From assembly GCA_002360945.1 (NCBI GenBank), contig DERO01000003.1, positions 202,785 through 266,784 on the forward strand: DNA of 64,000 nucleotides, given 5' to 3'. This stretch comes from Leclercia adecarboxylata (GTDB lineage Bacteria > Pseudomonadota > Gammaproteobacteria > Enterobacterales > Enterobacteriaceae). The position numbers and the translations under genes were made by a program. Within the stretch, counting starts at the first letter, position 1; every line of letters begins with the position of its first letter. The notes beneath the pieces are model-generated. The model had not been told where the DNA came from. It searched no databases and saw only the letters and a list, made by a program, of their open reading frames with translations. This document shows positions 10,269 to 20,314 of the stretch, piece by piece.

Positions 10269-11465
10269 TTATCCCGCACTCATCGCATCCCCCAGATGGA
10301 AAATCGGCAGGTACATCGCGACCACAAGCGTGCCGATAATTAATCCCGTCACAATCAACAGCAGCGGCTCCAGCAGCGAGGCCAGATTGTCGGCTTGCTG
10401 AAAAGTCTGTTCATTATGATGCTGCGCCAGATTAGCCAGCATGGTATCCAGTGCCCCCGACGCTTCGCCGGTGCGCACGAGCTGAATGCACAGTGGCGTA
10501 AAGATCGCCGCTTCATTCAGGGCTGACCAGATGGGCGCACCCTGAATGATGCGCTGGCGTATCGCCTGTAATTTCTCCTGCCAGAAGGGGCACGTCAGCG
10601 TCTCTTCGGTACTTTCCAGCCCCTGAATAAAGGCGATGCCTGACTGCTGCGTGAGCGACAGAACGGTAAAGATCTGGCTGAGCTTTTGCCCGCGTACCAG
10701 CGGACCGACCACCGGGCTTTTCATCAGCCAACGCTGCGTGGCGCGTTGCCAACCCCGATTGCGGCGCATAACCATCAGGCCCGACGCTGCCGCCAGCAGA
10801 GTTAGCATCAGCCCGGCGCCCCGCTCCTGAAGCGTGGTGGCCAGCGCCATTACGACCCGGGTCAGGGCCGGTAAGGGCGTGTTGAAGGTTTTATAGATCG
10901 CGGCAAATTCCGGCAGCACCAGGGTTACCATTGCCAGCACCACGGCGACGGCCAGGGCGAGAATAATGACCGGATAGCGCAGCGCCTTTTTCACCTTCGC
11001 GCTGAGCAGTTGCTGCGTTTTTTGCTGCCGGGCCAGCTGACGACAACATTCATCGAGCTTGCCGGTTAGCTCCCCGGTTTTCATCATCGAAACATAGAGG
11101 GGAGGGAAGACGTGCGGCCACTTTTTCAGGGCGTCAGAAAAGGCGCACCCGGCGCTGAGATCGTCAGCCACGCTTTGCAGCAACGCCTGCCACTGCCGGG
11201 CGGGGTGCTGCTGGGCCAGAAGCGCCAGACCGGCCGAAAGCGTTAAGCCCGCCTGCAGCAAGGTCGCCAGCTGGTGGATCGCCTCGTAGCGATGGTGCGC
11301 CTGCCACCGCGTCTGCTGCAGGCTTCGTTTAAGTTCGAGGGGGAAAAGATCCCGACCCAACAGGACGTTCCACGCCGTCTGTTTGTCGGGAGCCCAGATC
11401 GCGCCTGACTGCTGCTCTCCCTGCTGGCTGAGTGCCCGCCAGCGCCAGAGTTGATTACCTGCCAT
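10269..11465 (-). CDS. hofC: type IV pilus assembly inner-membrane protein HofC (PilC/GspF family)
   Basis: Polytopic platform protein of the type IV pilus/type II secretion class. Two T2SSF domains are visible, with hydrophobic segments near residues 160-190, 210-230 and at the C-terminus (LLLIVTGLIIGTLVVAMYLP). 398 residues against about 400 in E. coli. Its start overlaps hofB by 11 bases, so hofB-hofC is translationally coupled. In E. coli K-12 this cluster is poorly expressed under laboratory conditions. Confidence 0.95.
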   Translation of the reverse strand: MAGNQLWRWRALSQQGEQQSGAIWAPDKQTAWNVLLGRDLFPLELKRSLQQTRWQAHHRYEAIHQLATLLQAGLTLSAGLALLAQQHPARQWQALLQSVADDLSAGCAFSDALKKWPHVFPPLYVSMMKTGELTGKLDECCRQLARQQKTQQLLSAKVKKALRYPVIILALAVAVVLAMVTLVLPEFAAIYKTFNTPLPALTRVVMALATTLQERGAGLMLTLLAAASGLMVMRRNRGWQRATQRWLMKSPVVGPLVRGQKLSQIFTVLSLTQQSGIAFIQGLESTEETLTCPFWQEKLQAIRQRIIQGAPIWSALNEAAIFTPLCIQLVRTGEASGALDTMLANLAQHHNEQTFQQADNLASLLEPLLLIVTGLIIGTLVVAMYLPIFHLGDAMSAG

Positions 11466-12840
11466 CCGATTCGCCCAGCATCTGTACCAGCTCTCCGAGC
11501 GTGGTGTGGCCTTGCTCTACCGCCATGCAGCCATGCTCAAACAGCGTGACCATACCCGTCTGTCTGGCCAGCTTTTCGATCTCCTCGACCGGCGCGCCGC
11601 TGGCGATGGCGGCGCGCAGTTCACGGGTGATCACCATCACCTCGAAGATCGCCACCCGGCCATAAAAACCGTGATAGCAGCGGTCACAGCCCACGGGCTG
11701 CCAGTGCGGCAACGGCCGGGGCCATAGCGCCTGGGGTAAGGGCGCGTCCCGGCTTACCTCGGTACGGCAGTGTGGGCATAATCGGCGCACCAGCCGCTGG
11801 GCGATTACCAGTGACAGCGCCGAGGAGATCATCCAGCGCGCCACGCCCATCTGCTGCAGGCGTACCAGCGTCTCCGCGGTGGAGTTGGTATGCAGCGTCG
11901 ACAGCACCAGATGGCCGGTCTGCGCGGCGTTGATGGCAATCTCCGCCGTTTCGCCATCGCGTATTTCACCCACCATAATGATGTCGGGATCCTGGCGCAA
12001 AAACGCCCGCAGCACGCTCTGGAAGGTTAACCCCGCCCGGGGGTTAATGGGCGTCTGGTTCAGCCCGTCCAGTGGGATCTCGACCGGATCCTCGACACTG
12101 CAGATGTTCACTTCCGGCGTGTTCCGGGCCTGCAATGCGCTGTAAAGGGTGACGGTTTTGCCGCTGCCGGTGGGACCGGTCACCAGGATTAGCCCCTGGG
12201 ATTTGTGCAGCGCGCTGGCGAACAGTCGCTGCTGGGTGTCGCTCATTCCCAGTTGTTCAAGCTGAAGCGCCTGTTGCTCCTGCTGCAGAAGCCGCAGGAC
12301 GATCTTTTCGCCGCTACGACAGGGGAGGGTAGCAATACGAAATGAGACCGGGGATCCCGAAAGCTCGACCGTAAATTGCCCGTCCTGAGGCAAGCGCCGC
12401 TCGGCGATATCGAGATTGCCCAGCACTTTCAACCTGGCGATAAGGGTGGTACCCAGTTCGACCGATAGCGGCTGCTGCGGATAGAGCACGCCGTCAATGC
12501 GCAACCGGATCTGCCAGCTCTCCTCGGCAGGCTCGATATGAATATCCGATGCCCGCTGGCTCAGTGCCTGGGTCAGTGTGTGGTTAAGAATATCGATGGC
12601 GGAACGCGTCGCGCTGGGAACCACCGGCAGATACGCCTCCGCCGTGGTTTGCTGGTGCTTTTCCATGCGCTCTGCGGTCCAGCATTCGATATCGATTCTT
12701 TTCTGTGTGGCGAAACGTAATGCCTCCAGCAGTTCGGGTGGTGGGTTGCCGACCACCGCAATGTTGATCCTGTCCGGGGCGCAGGTCAGCAGCAGGGCGT
12801 TGTGACGCCGGCAGAGGGCCGTTAAGCGATCGGCATTCAT
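11455..12840 (-). CDS. hofB: type IV pilus assembly ATPase HofB (PilB/GspE family)
   Basis: Cytoplasmic hexameric ATPase that powers pilus polymerisation. Walker A GPTGSGKT lies near residue 222, followed by the Asp box of the GspE family (DPDIIMVGEIRDGETAEIA) and a zinc-type tetra-Cys region (LCPHC, then CDRC). 461 residues, the normal length. Overlaps ppdD by four bases (ATGA) and hofC by 11, forming a ppdD-hofB-hofC operon. Confidence 0.96.
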   Translation of the reverse strand: MNADRLTALCRRHNALLLTCAPDRINIAVVGNPPPELLEALRFATQKRIDIECWTAERMEKHQQTTAEAYLPVVPSATRSAIDILNHTLTQALSQRASDIHIEPAEESWQIRLRIDGVLYPQQPLSVELGTTLIARLKVLGNLDIAERRLPQDGQFTVELSGSPVSFRIATLPCRSGEKIVLRLLQQEQQALQLEQLGMSDTQQRLFASALHKSQGLILVTGPTGSGKTVTLYSALQARNTPEVNICSVEDPVEIPLDGLNQTPINPRAGLTFQSVLRAFLRQDPDIIMVGEIRDGETAEIAINAAQTGHLVLSTLHTNSTAETLVRLQQMGVARWMISSALSLVIAQRLVRRLCPHCRTEVSRDAPLPQALWPRPLPHWQPVGCDRCYHGFYGRVAIFEVMVITRELRAAIASGAPVEEIEKLARQTGMVTLFEHGCMAVEQGHTTLGELVQMLGESDGR

Positions 12841-13289
12841 TGCTCGCTCTCCTGCGCAGCCGTGAAGCGGAACACCTCTTCGCAGGCCTGTTTCAGCGCG
12901 CTGTCTTCAGCCACGGTGCAGAGGCGCTTCCAGCCGGTGATGCCGTTGCCGTTATCCCACTGCGGGGTCATGACCACTTCCAGTCCGTTGAGGCTCTCCT
13001 GGCCGGTCAGGGTGACGGCACCTTTAGCAACGCTCATCCCGGAGACATAGCGGCTGGTCGCAGGGGAGGGGATGCCGTTGACACCCGCATCGCAGCTCTC
13101 GGTCCCGCCATGATCGAGGGCACAGAGTTCGACGGCGGTACGGTAGGGCATAAAGGTTTGCAGCATATCGGTGAGGGCGGCTTTTCGCAGGTAGTTCTGG
13201 TAAGCCGGAATGCCAATTGCGCTGAGGATGGCCACGATGCCGATCACCACCATTAACTCGATGAGGGTAAATCCTTTTTGTCTTTCCAT
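12837..13289 (-). CDS. ppdD: major type IV prepilin PpdD
   Basis: Prepilin that forms type IV pili in enterobacteria. The start at 13289 gives MERQKG followed by FTLIELMVVIGIVAILSAIG: a short leader cut by prepilin peptidase after Gly6, Glu at mature position 5, and the hydrophobic assembly helix. 150 residues. AAGGAG stands properly before ATG 13289; the longer open frame begins with unrelated residues. The C-terminal half differs more from E. coli than the helix, as usual for surface pilins. PilD-type peptidase and secretin genes are not in this window. Confidence 0.95.
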   Translation of the reverse strand: MERQKGFTLIELMVVIGIVAILSAIGIPAYQNYLRKAALTDMLQTFMPYRTAVELCALDHGGTESCDAGVNGIPSPATSRYVSGMSVAKGAVTLTGQESLNGLEVVMTPQWDNGNGITGWKRLCTVAEDSALKQACEEVFRFTAAQESEQ

Positions 13290-13441
13290 GGGTCGCTCCT
13301 TATGTTGACGCACGCTACTGTGGCAGCGGCTCAGACAGGAGGCGAGGGGCAAAGATTGATTCATGAAGCGGGATTCAGCGGGATGTGCGGGCGTTACAGA
13401 ACAGTGCAGCAGCTTTGCGGGTCGGGTCGTAAATCGGACAT

Positions 13442-13469
13442 GCCCGGCCTGTGCAGACCGGGCTTTCTT
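13442..13469 (+). other. hairpin with T-run upstream of ppdD
   Basis: GCCCGG and CCGGGC flank a 10-base loop and are followed by TTTCTTTTA, the form of a plus-strand terminator. The flanking genes nadC and ppdD are both on the minus strand, where this hairpin lacks a T-run, so its role is unclear. Confidence 0.35.
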
Positions 13470-13473
13470 TTAC

Positions 13474-14427
<954 letters not shown>

Positions 14428-14454
14428 TCAGCACCATATATAAGGAGATCCTGC

Positions 14455-15018
14455 ATGCACTCAGAACATGGCTGGCTGGCAGACGCGCGGCGTGTTCCTT
14501 CGCCACACCACGATTGCCGGCCGGAGGACGAGATCCCGTCGCTGCTGGTGGTGCATAACATCAGCCTGCCGCCTGGCGAATTTGGCGGCCCGTGGATTGA
14601 CGCGCTATTCACCGGGACAATCGATCCCGCTGCTCACCCCTTTTTTGCGGAGATCGCCCACCTGCGCGTTTCTGCCCATTGTCTGATTCGCCGTGACGGT
14701 GAAATCGTCCAGTATGTTCCCTTCGATAAACGTGCCTGGCATGCGGGCGTTTCTCAGTATCAGGGGCGTGAACGCTGCAATGACTTCTCTATCGGCATCG
14801 AGCTGGAAGGGACGGATACGCTGCCTTATACCGATGCGCAGTATCAGCAGTTGGCCGCAGTGACGCGCACCCTTATCAGCCTCTACCCGGCTATCGCCCG
14901 CAACGTGACCGGGCACAGCGATATTGCTCCGCAGCGCAAGACCGATCCCGGCCCGGCGTTTGACTGGCAACGATTCAACACACTGCTTACCGCCCTGTCA
15001 GAAAAGGAGATGACATGA
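14455..15018 (+). CDS. ampD: N-acetylmuramyl-L-alanine amidase AmpD (anhydro-muropeptide specific)
   Basis: Cytosolic zinc amidase that cleaves 1,6-anhydro-muropeptides during peptidoglycan recycling; its loss derepresses AmpR-controlled ampC in Enterobacter-like species. The Amidase_2 zinc ligands are His34 (LLVVHN), then His154 in TGHSDIAP and Asp164 in KTDPGPAF, the same numbering as E. coli. 187 residues. AAGGAG stands seven bases before ATG 14455. It overlaps ampE by four bases. No disruption is seen, so the wild-type regulatory state is expected. Confidence 0.98.
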   Translation: MHSEHGWLADARRVPSPHHDCRPEDEIPSLLVVHNISLPPGEFGGPWIDALFTGTIDPAAHPFFAEIAHLRVSAHCLIRRDGEIVQYVPFDKRAWHAGVSQYQGRERCNDFSIGIELEGTDTLPYTDAQYQQLAAVTRTLISLYPAIARNVTGHSDIAPQRKTDPGPAFDWQRFNTLLTALSEKEMT

Positions 15019-15869
15019 CGTTATTTACCATGCTGCTGGTATTGATCGCTGAGCGTTTGTTCAAGCTGGGCGAACACTGGCATCTGGATCACCGGATGGA
15101 AGTGCTGTTTCGTCGCATCCGCCATTTTTCCATGATCCGCACCCTGCTGATGACGGCAGGGGTGATGCTTGTGGTGTTCCTGCTGCTGCGTTCTCTGTAT
15201 GGTCTGTTCTTTAATGTGCCGCTGCTGGTGGTGTGGATCCTGCTCGGCGTCCTCTGCATTGGCGCAGGCAAGGTGCGTCTGCACTATCATGCCTATCTGA
15301 AGGCGGCAACTAACAATGATGCCCATGCCCGCGGGGCGATGGCCAGCGAGTTGACGCTGATCCATGGTGTCCCGCCGGAGTGCAACGAACGCGAGTTTTT
15401 GCGCGAACTGCAGAACGCGCTGCTGTGGATTAACTTCCGCTTCTATCTGGCACCGTTGTTCTGGTTTGTGGTGGGCGGTGCGTGGGGTCCGGTTCTGCTG
15501 ATGGGCTACGCGTTTTTACGCGCCTGGCAGAGCTGGCTGGCGCGCTACCTGACCCCGCACGAGCGGTTGCAGTCCGGGATCGACGCCATTCTGCACGTGC
15601 TGGACTGGCTGCCGGTGCGGCTGTTCGGGGTGGTTTATGCCCTGATTGGGCATGGCGAGAAAGCATTGCCAGCATGGTTTGCCTCGCTGGGCGATCGCCA
15701 TACCTCACAGTACCTGGTGTTAACGCGTCTGGCGCAGTTCTCGCTGGCGCGTGAGCCGCACACCGATAAGATCGAAACGCCGAAAGCGGCGGTTTCAATG
15801 GCCAAGAAAACCTCTTTTGTGGTGGTGGTGATTGTGGCGCTGTTGACGATTTACGGCACGCTGATCTAA
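15015..15869 (+). CDS. ampE: inner-membrane protein AmpE (beta-lactamase regulatory region)
   Basis: Integral membrane protein coupled to ampD; its exact biochemical role is unsettled, and it is classed with the CobD/CbiB-like membrane family. 284 residues as in E. coli, with hydrophobic segments near residues 1-12, 40-80, 135-160 and 265-283. It starts inside the ampD stop (ATGA), so expression is coupled. Convergent with the GH43 gene, with only 18 bases between stops. Confidence 0.95.
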   Translation: MTLFTMLLVLIAERLFKLGEHWHLDHRMEVLFRRIRHFSMIRTLLMTAGVMLVVFLLLRSLYGLFFNVPLLVVWILLGVLCIGAGKVRLHYHAYLKAATNNDAHARGAMASELTLIHGVPPECNEREFLRELQNALLWINFRFYLAPLFWFVVGGAWGPVLLMGYAFLRAWQSWLARYLTPHERLQSGIDAILHVLDWLPVRLFGVVYALIGHGEKALPAWFASLGDRHTSQYLVLTRLAQFSLAREPHTDKIETPKAAVSMAKKTSFVVVVIVALLTIYGTLI

Positions 15870-15887
15870 ACCCGCGTGCCGCAGGTC

Positions 15888-16838
15888 TTACATTGTATCT
15901 GCTGACGGGATGCCAAAATCAGGCATCCCGTTTTCATTCCAGCGAACGAGCTTCAGGCGGGTGTGGCGGTTCGGATCGTAGAGCGGGTCGCCCTCGATTT
16001 CGGTGTAGTTGCGGGCATGGTAAATCAGCACGTCTTCGCCGTCCGGCGTGCGGGTAAAGCTGTTGTGCCCCGGCCCATACTGGCGGTTTTCGTAGCTGGT
16101 GGTGAACACCGGCTGCGGGGATTTATGCCAGTTTCCCGGATTCTGCGGGTCGGCGTGCAGATCGATCCACAGCAGCCCCATGCAGTAGTTTTCATCGGTG
16201 GCGCTGGCGGAGTAGCTGATAAACAACCGCTCGCCGTGGAACAGCACCGCTGGGCCTTCGTTGACCCAGAATCCGCGGCACTCCCAGTCATACTCCGGTT
16301 TGCTGAGCATCACCGGCTCGCCTTTTAGCGTCCAGGGATTCTCCATTTCGCACAGGTACAGGTTCGAGTTACCGGTGATATCCGGGGCTTTTTGCGCCCA
16401 GAGATACCAGCGTTTCCCCTGATGAACAAAGGTGGTGGCGTCTAACGCAAAGGTATCGAAGGGCGTTTTAACTTGCCCTTTTTCCGTCCACTCTCCTGTC
16501 AGGGGATCGCTGTCGGAACACTCCAGCACGAACATGCGGTGCTGGAACATCCCGAGCTTATCCAGCGCCTGGGTGTGCGTAGCGGCAAAATAGATGTACC
16601 ACTTGCCGTCAATGCTGTGCAGCTCCGGGGCCCAGATCAACTGACTCATCGGGCCGGTATCCGGCTTGCGCCAGACCACCACCTCTTCGGCGCTGCGCAG
16701 CCCTTCCAGCGTGTCGGCGCGGCGGATCGCCAGCCGGTCATATTCCGGCACCGAGGCAATAAAATAGTACTGCCCCTCATGATGAAGAATGTACGGGTCA
16801 GCGCGTTGTTCAATAAACGGGTTTGGCCAGGTTTGCAT
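15888..16838 (-). CDS. glycoside hydrolase family 43 (arabinan/xylan side-chain type)
   Basis: Five-bladed beta-propeller glycosidase, probably acting on arabinose- or xylose-containing oligosaccharides. The GH43 triad is visible: Asp14 in RADPYI (base), Asp133 in ALDATTF (pKa modulator) and Glu194 in NEGPAVL (acid). WAPELH and GPGHNS are also family hallmarks. No signal peptide, so it is cytoplasmic and should act on imported oligosaccharides. Start ATG 16838 follows TAAGGA; a longer frame from 16886 overlaps the upstream gene. Ten bases downstream of the GPH transporter, hence co-transcribed. Exact substrate cannot be read from sequence. Confidence 0.88.
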   Translation of the reverse strand: MQTWPNPFIEQRADPYILHHEGQYYFIASVPEYDRLAIRRADTLEGLRSAEEVVVWRKPDTGPMSQLIWAPELHSIDGKWYIYFAATHTQALDKLGMFQHRMFVLECSDSDPLTGEWTEKGQVKTPFDTFALDATTFVHQGKRWYLWAQKAPDITGNSNLYLCEMENPWTLKGEPVMLSKPEYDWECRGFWVNEGPAVLFHGERLFISYSASATDENYCMGLLWIDLHADPQNPGNWHKSPQPVFTTSYENRQYGPGHNSFTRTPDGEDVLIYHARNYTEIEGDPLYDPNRHTRLKLVRWNENGMPDFGIPSADTM

Positions 16839-16848
16839 TCGGCTTTCC

Positions 16849-18246
16849 TTATTTAGTCTCAGCGGCTTTGAGTTCCTGAAAATCATTCAGCTCGCGATAG
16901 TTGTTCCGGCGTTTTTCAAGGTCGGACTGAATCTGCTTCATGGTTTCGCGATCGACCTTCAGCAGGCGAACCACGCCTGCGGTAATGAGATACCCGACGC
17001 CAGGAATAACGGTAAAGAGCAGCACGATGCCGTTGATAGCGTCCGCGCTTTGCGCTTTGGCACCCGCGTCATAACCGTACCAGGAGAGCAGGAAGCCCAC
17101 CATCGCCCCGGCAATCGCCAGCCCCAGCTTGAGGAAGAAGATGTTGCCGGAGAAGCTGATCCCGGTGATGCGTTTACCGGTTTTCCACTCGCCGTAGTCA
17201 TCCACGTCGGCCATCAGCGACCAGTGCAGCGGAGACGGGATCTGGTGCAGGATGTTCAACAGGAAGTAGAGCACCACAATGGTGACGGTGGCTTTCGGGT
17301 CGAAGAAATAGAAGGCCGTGGAGAAGATCGCCAGCACGATGTTGGTCCAGAAGAAGACCTTCAGCTTGCACCAGCGGTCGGTCAGGACTTTTGCCAGCAC
17401 GCTGCCGAGCATCATGCCCACCACGCCCAGGCTGATAAACAGCGTGGCGAAGTGGGTGCTCTGGCCCATGACCCAGGTGACGTAATACATGGTGGCCGCC
17501 ATGCGGATAAAGCCCGGGCAGACGTTGCACAGGGTCAGGAGCAGAATGCGTACCCACTGGTCGTTCTTCCACACGTCTTTCAGATCGTTTTTCAGCTCGT
17601 CATTGGTTTGCACCGCCGGACGCACGCGCTCGCGCACGGTAGAGAAGCTGAACAGGAACATGCAGGTGCCAATCAGCGCCAGTACGGTCATCGCCATCTG
17701 GTAGCCTTTGGCTTTGTCCTCGCCGCCGAACCAGTCGGCCATCGGCAGCAGCGTCAGGGACAGCAGCAGCGTAGCGATACCCACCATCACGAAGCGATAG
17801 GACTGACAGGCCACGCGCTCTTTCGGATCGTTAGTGATCACGCCACCCAGCGAGCAATAAGGAATGTTGATTGCCGTATAGGTCAGAGAGAGCAGGAAGT
17901 AGGTGACAAAGGCATAGATAACTTTGCTGTTGTAGGTCCAGTCCGGGGTGGTAAACATCAGGATGCTGAACAGCGCATAGGGGAAGGCTATCCATAACAG
18001 CCATGGACGAAAACGCCCATACTTACTGCGGGTACGATCGGCAATGGCGCCCATAATCGGGTCGGTGACGGCGTCGATGACGCGCACGGAGAGCAGCAGT
18101 ACCCCCACCAGCGCCGGGGCCAGGCCGAAAATATCCGTATAAAAATAGTTTACAAACAACATGATGGCGCCAAAGATGATGTTGCATCCGGCATCCCCCA
18201 TTCCATAGCCGATCTTTTCTTTTACTGAAAGTTTATTGTTATCCAT
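16849..18246 (-). CDS. GPH-family sugar:cation symporter (XynT/YicJ/YagG-like)
   Basis: Twelve-helix glycoside-pentoside-hexuronide symporter. Signature segments are GYGMGDAGCN at the N-terminus, then VIDAVTDPIMG and ADRTRSKYGRFRPW, as in MelB, YicJ and YagG. 465 residues. Likely imports the oligosaccharide hydrolysed by the GH43 enzyme, encoded ten bases downstream. E. coli K-12 has no such pair between ampE and aroP, so this is an inserted catabolic module. No adjacent regulator is present, so control must come from elsewhere. Confidence 0.88.
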   Translation of the reverse strand: MDNNKLSVKEKIGYGMGDAGCNIIFGAIMLFVNYFYTDIFGLAPALVGVLLLSVRVIDAVTDPIMGAIADRTRSKYGRFRPWLLWIAFPYALFSILMFTTPDWTYNSKVIYAFVTYFLLSLTYTAINIPYCSLGGVITNDPKERVACQSYRFVMVGIATLLLSLTLLPMADWFGGEDKAKGYQMAMTVLALIGTCMFLFSFSTVRERVRPAVQTNDELKNDLKDVWKNDQWVRILLLTLCNVCPGFIRMAATMYYVTWVMGQSTHFATLFISLGVVGMMLGSVLAKVLTDRWCKLKVFFWTNIVLAIFSTAFYFFDPKATVTIVVLYFLLNILHQIPSPLHWSLMADVDDYGEWKTGKRITGISFSGNIFFLKLGLAIAGAMVGFLLSWYGYDAGAKAQSADAINGIVLLFTVIPGVGYLITAGVVRLLKVDRETMKQIQSDLEKRRNNYRELNDFQELKAAETK

Positions 18247-18370
18247 CGACGATTCTCCGAGTTCGGTATGGAGAGAATTATTCGCTGCCGAAGCAAAATT
18301 TGCGTTGCAGTATAACGTCGGTGATATGGATAAAATGGCTGTTGGCGTGAAAGTGTGAGGAAGGTAACAA

Positions 18371-18398
18371 CCCTCTGCGTCCGGGGGACGCAGAGGGG
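18371..18398 (-). terminator. terminator of aroP
   Basis: CCCTCTGCGTCC and GGACGCAGAGGG form a 12-bp perfect stem with a 3-base loop, just downstream of the aroP stop on the minus strand and followed there by TTGTTACCTT. It separates aroP from the GPH transporter promoter. Confidence 0.65.
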
Positions 18399-18405
18399 AA
18401 GAGCA

Positions 18406-19776
18406 TTAATGCGCTTTTACGGCTTTGGCATTTTTTTCTTTAAACATATAGCCGACGCCGAGGATGATAATCCAGACCGGGATCAGGTAGACCGAAATCG
18501 CCATGCCCGGGGTCATCAGCATGATAACCAGTACCGCCGCCATAAAGATCAGGCAGACCCAGTTACCCAGCGGGTAGAGCAGGGCAGGGAAGCGCGTTTT
18601 CACGCCCTGCTGCTGTTTCGCACGACGGAACTTGATGTGCGCCAGGCTGATCATCGCCCAGTTAATTACCAGGGCAGAGACCACCAGCGCCATCAGCAGA
18701 CCGAAGGCGGATTCCGGGGCCAGGTAGTTGATCAGCACGCACAGCGCGGTAACGATGGCCGACACGATAATGGTGTTCACCGGCACGCCACGCTTATCCA
18801 CGTTAAGCAGCGCTTTCGGGGCGTTACCCTGCTGGGCCAGGCCGAACAGCATACGGCTGTTGCAGTATACGCAGCTGTTATAGACCGACAGCGCCGCAGT
18901 CAGTACCACCACGTTCAGGGCGTTGGCCACGAAGGTGTCGCCCAGCTCGTGGAAGATCAGCACGAACGGGCTGGTGTCAGCGGTAACGCGGGTCCACGGC
19001 AGCAGGGAGAGCAGCACGGCCAGCGAGCCCACATAGAAGATCAGAATACGATAGATCACCTGGTTGGTGGCTTTCGGGATGCTCTGCTCCGGGTTGTCTG
19101 CTTCCGCGGCGGTGATACCCACCAGCTCGAGACCACCGAAGGAGAACATAATGATCGCCATCATCATTACCAGCCCGGTCATGCCGTGCGGCAGGAAGCC
19201 GCCCTGATCCCAGAGGTTGCTTACGCTTGCCTGCGGGCCGCCGTTGCCGCTGAACAGCAGCCAGCCGCCGAACAGGATCATCGCCACAACCGCGATAACT
19301 TTAATAATGGCGAACCAGAACTCCATCTCACCGAATACTTTGACGTTGGTGAGGTTAATGGCGTTAATCACCACAAAGAAGACCGCTGCGGACGCCCAGG
19401 TTGGGATCTCAGGCCACCAGAACTGGACGTATTTACCGACCGCAGTCAGTTCCGCCATCGCCACCAGCACATACAGCACCCAGTAGTTCCAGCCGGAGGC
19501 GAATCCGGCAAAGCTGCCCCAGTATTTATAGGCAAAATGGCTGAAGGAACCGGCGACCGGCTCTTCGACCACCATTTCACCCAGCTGACGCATAATCAGA
19601 AAGGCGATAAAACCGGCAATGGCGTAACCCAGAATAATACCCGGACCGGCAGACTGAATAACCGATGCGCTGCCCAGGAACAGGCCGGTACCGATAGCGC
19701 CACCGAGAGCGATAAGCTGAATATGGCGGTTTTTAAGGCCGCGCTTCAGCTGATCGCCGTGCTGTTGACCATCCAT
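18406..19776 (-). CDS. aroP: aromatic amino acid permease AroP
   Basis: Inner-membrane symporter for phenylalanine, tyrosine and tryptophan, APC superfamily, about 12 helices. The N-terminal LIALGGAIGTGLFLGS is the amino acid permease signature. 456 residues, against 457 in E. coli. Putative TyrR boxes lie upstream (19820-19860). Divergent from pdhR across a long control region; in E. coli aroP is repressed by TyrR with aromatic amino acids. Confidence 0.97.
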   Translation of the reverse strand: MDGQQHGDQLKRGLKNRHIQLIALGGAIGTGLFLGSASVIQSAGPGIILGYAIAGFIAFLIMRQLGEMVVEEPVAGSFSHFAYKYWGSFAGFASGWNYWVLYVLVAMAELTAVGKYVQFWWPEIPTWASAAVFFVVINAINLTNVKVFGEMEFWFAIIKVIAVVAMILFGGWLLFSGNGGPQASVSNLWDQGGFLPHGMTGLVMMMAIIMFSFGGLELVGITAAEADNPEQSIPKATNQVIYRILIFYVGSLAVLLSLLPWTRVTADTSPFVLIFHELGDTFVANALNVVVLTAALSVYNSCVYCNSRMLFGLAQQGNAPKALLNVDKRGVPVNTIIVSAIVTALCVLINYLAPESAFGLLMALVVSALVINWAMISLAHIKFRRAKQQQGVKTRFPALLYPLGNWVCLIFMAAVLVIMLMTPGMAISVYLIPVWIIILGVGYMFKEKNAKAVKAH

Positions 19777-19819
19777 TATGAAACCTCGTGTGTGGTTGTT
19801 ATGTTCACGCTCAGGCGTG

Positions 19820-19860
19820 TGTAATTATGAAATTCCATTTCATGTATTTATTAGTTTACG
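19820..19860 (-). promoter_or_regulatory. putative pair of TyrR boxes upstream of aroP
   Basis: Two adjacent matches to TGTAAA-N6-TTTACA: TGTAATTATGAAATTCCA (19820-19837) and TGTATTTATTAGTTTACG (19843-19860), each 9 of 12. Their centres are 23 bases apart, the adjacent-box arrangement known from the TyrR regulon. Confidence 0.5.
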
Positions 19861-20314
19861 GTTCAATTGGCTGAAATAAACGGATGTGTCTTCCGTATTG
19901 GCAAGAATAGTGTTAAGCGACGGCGAATGCACCTGCTTTATGCGAGGAGAAAGCGAGTTCGAATAAAAAGAAAGCATTTGTAAATCGTCCCGTTTAAGTC
20001 CCTTTATCAACCTATAGAATAAAAATGCGCCAGAAGTGGGCGGTTTTTCATTTTTTGCTCCGCTAAATCGGTTCAGATCGCACTTTTCACCGTTTCAATA
20101 AAGTTAAAACTGCCTCTTTGGGAGTAATCAATTCATTTGTGCAGAGTTACATTTTTGAAACGTTATTTCTGTAAGGTTGTTAAAATAAGCAGGGTTTACT
20201 GATTTCAATCAAAACCAATATGGACAGAAGGTGAATACTTTGTTACTTTAGCGATACGAATATGAAATTGGTAAGACCAATTGACTCCGGGCAAAAAGGC
20301 GTAAGACAGGGAAT
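19861..20314. promoter_or_regulatory. AT-rich divergent control region aroP-pdhR
   Basis: With the TyrR boxes, this completes a 538-base gene-free stretch. It is AT-rich, with no convincing ORF. The pdhR-proximal end carries the PdhR operator and a likely promoter (TTGTTA near 20240). I could not assign other sites in 19861-20230 with confidence. Confidence 0.6.
20266..20282 (+). promoter_or_regulatory. PdhR operator (autoregulatory)
   Basis: AATTGGTAAGACCAATT is a perfect inverted repeat about a 3-base centre and matches the known PdhR consensus (AATTGGTnnnACCAATT). It sits 33-49 bases before the pdhR start, so PdhR should repress pdhR-aceEF-lpd when pyruvate is low. Confidence 0.92.

Noticed and set aside
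14455..15869. Searched ampD-ampE for disruption linked to AmpC derepression
   Set aside because: Both genes are full length, and AmpD keeps its zinc ligands; no ampC or ampR is in the window.
16789..17997. 402-codon plus-strand frame opposite the GPH transporter
   Set aside because: Runs antisense to a clear 12-helix transporter; product is rich in His, Gln and Glu, with no domain or start signal.
18355..19824. 489-codon plus-strand frame opposite aroP
   Set aside because: Antisense shadow of aroP; His/Gln/Asp-rich and without ribosome binding site or homology.
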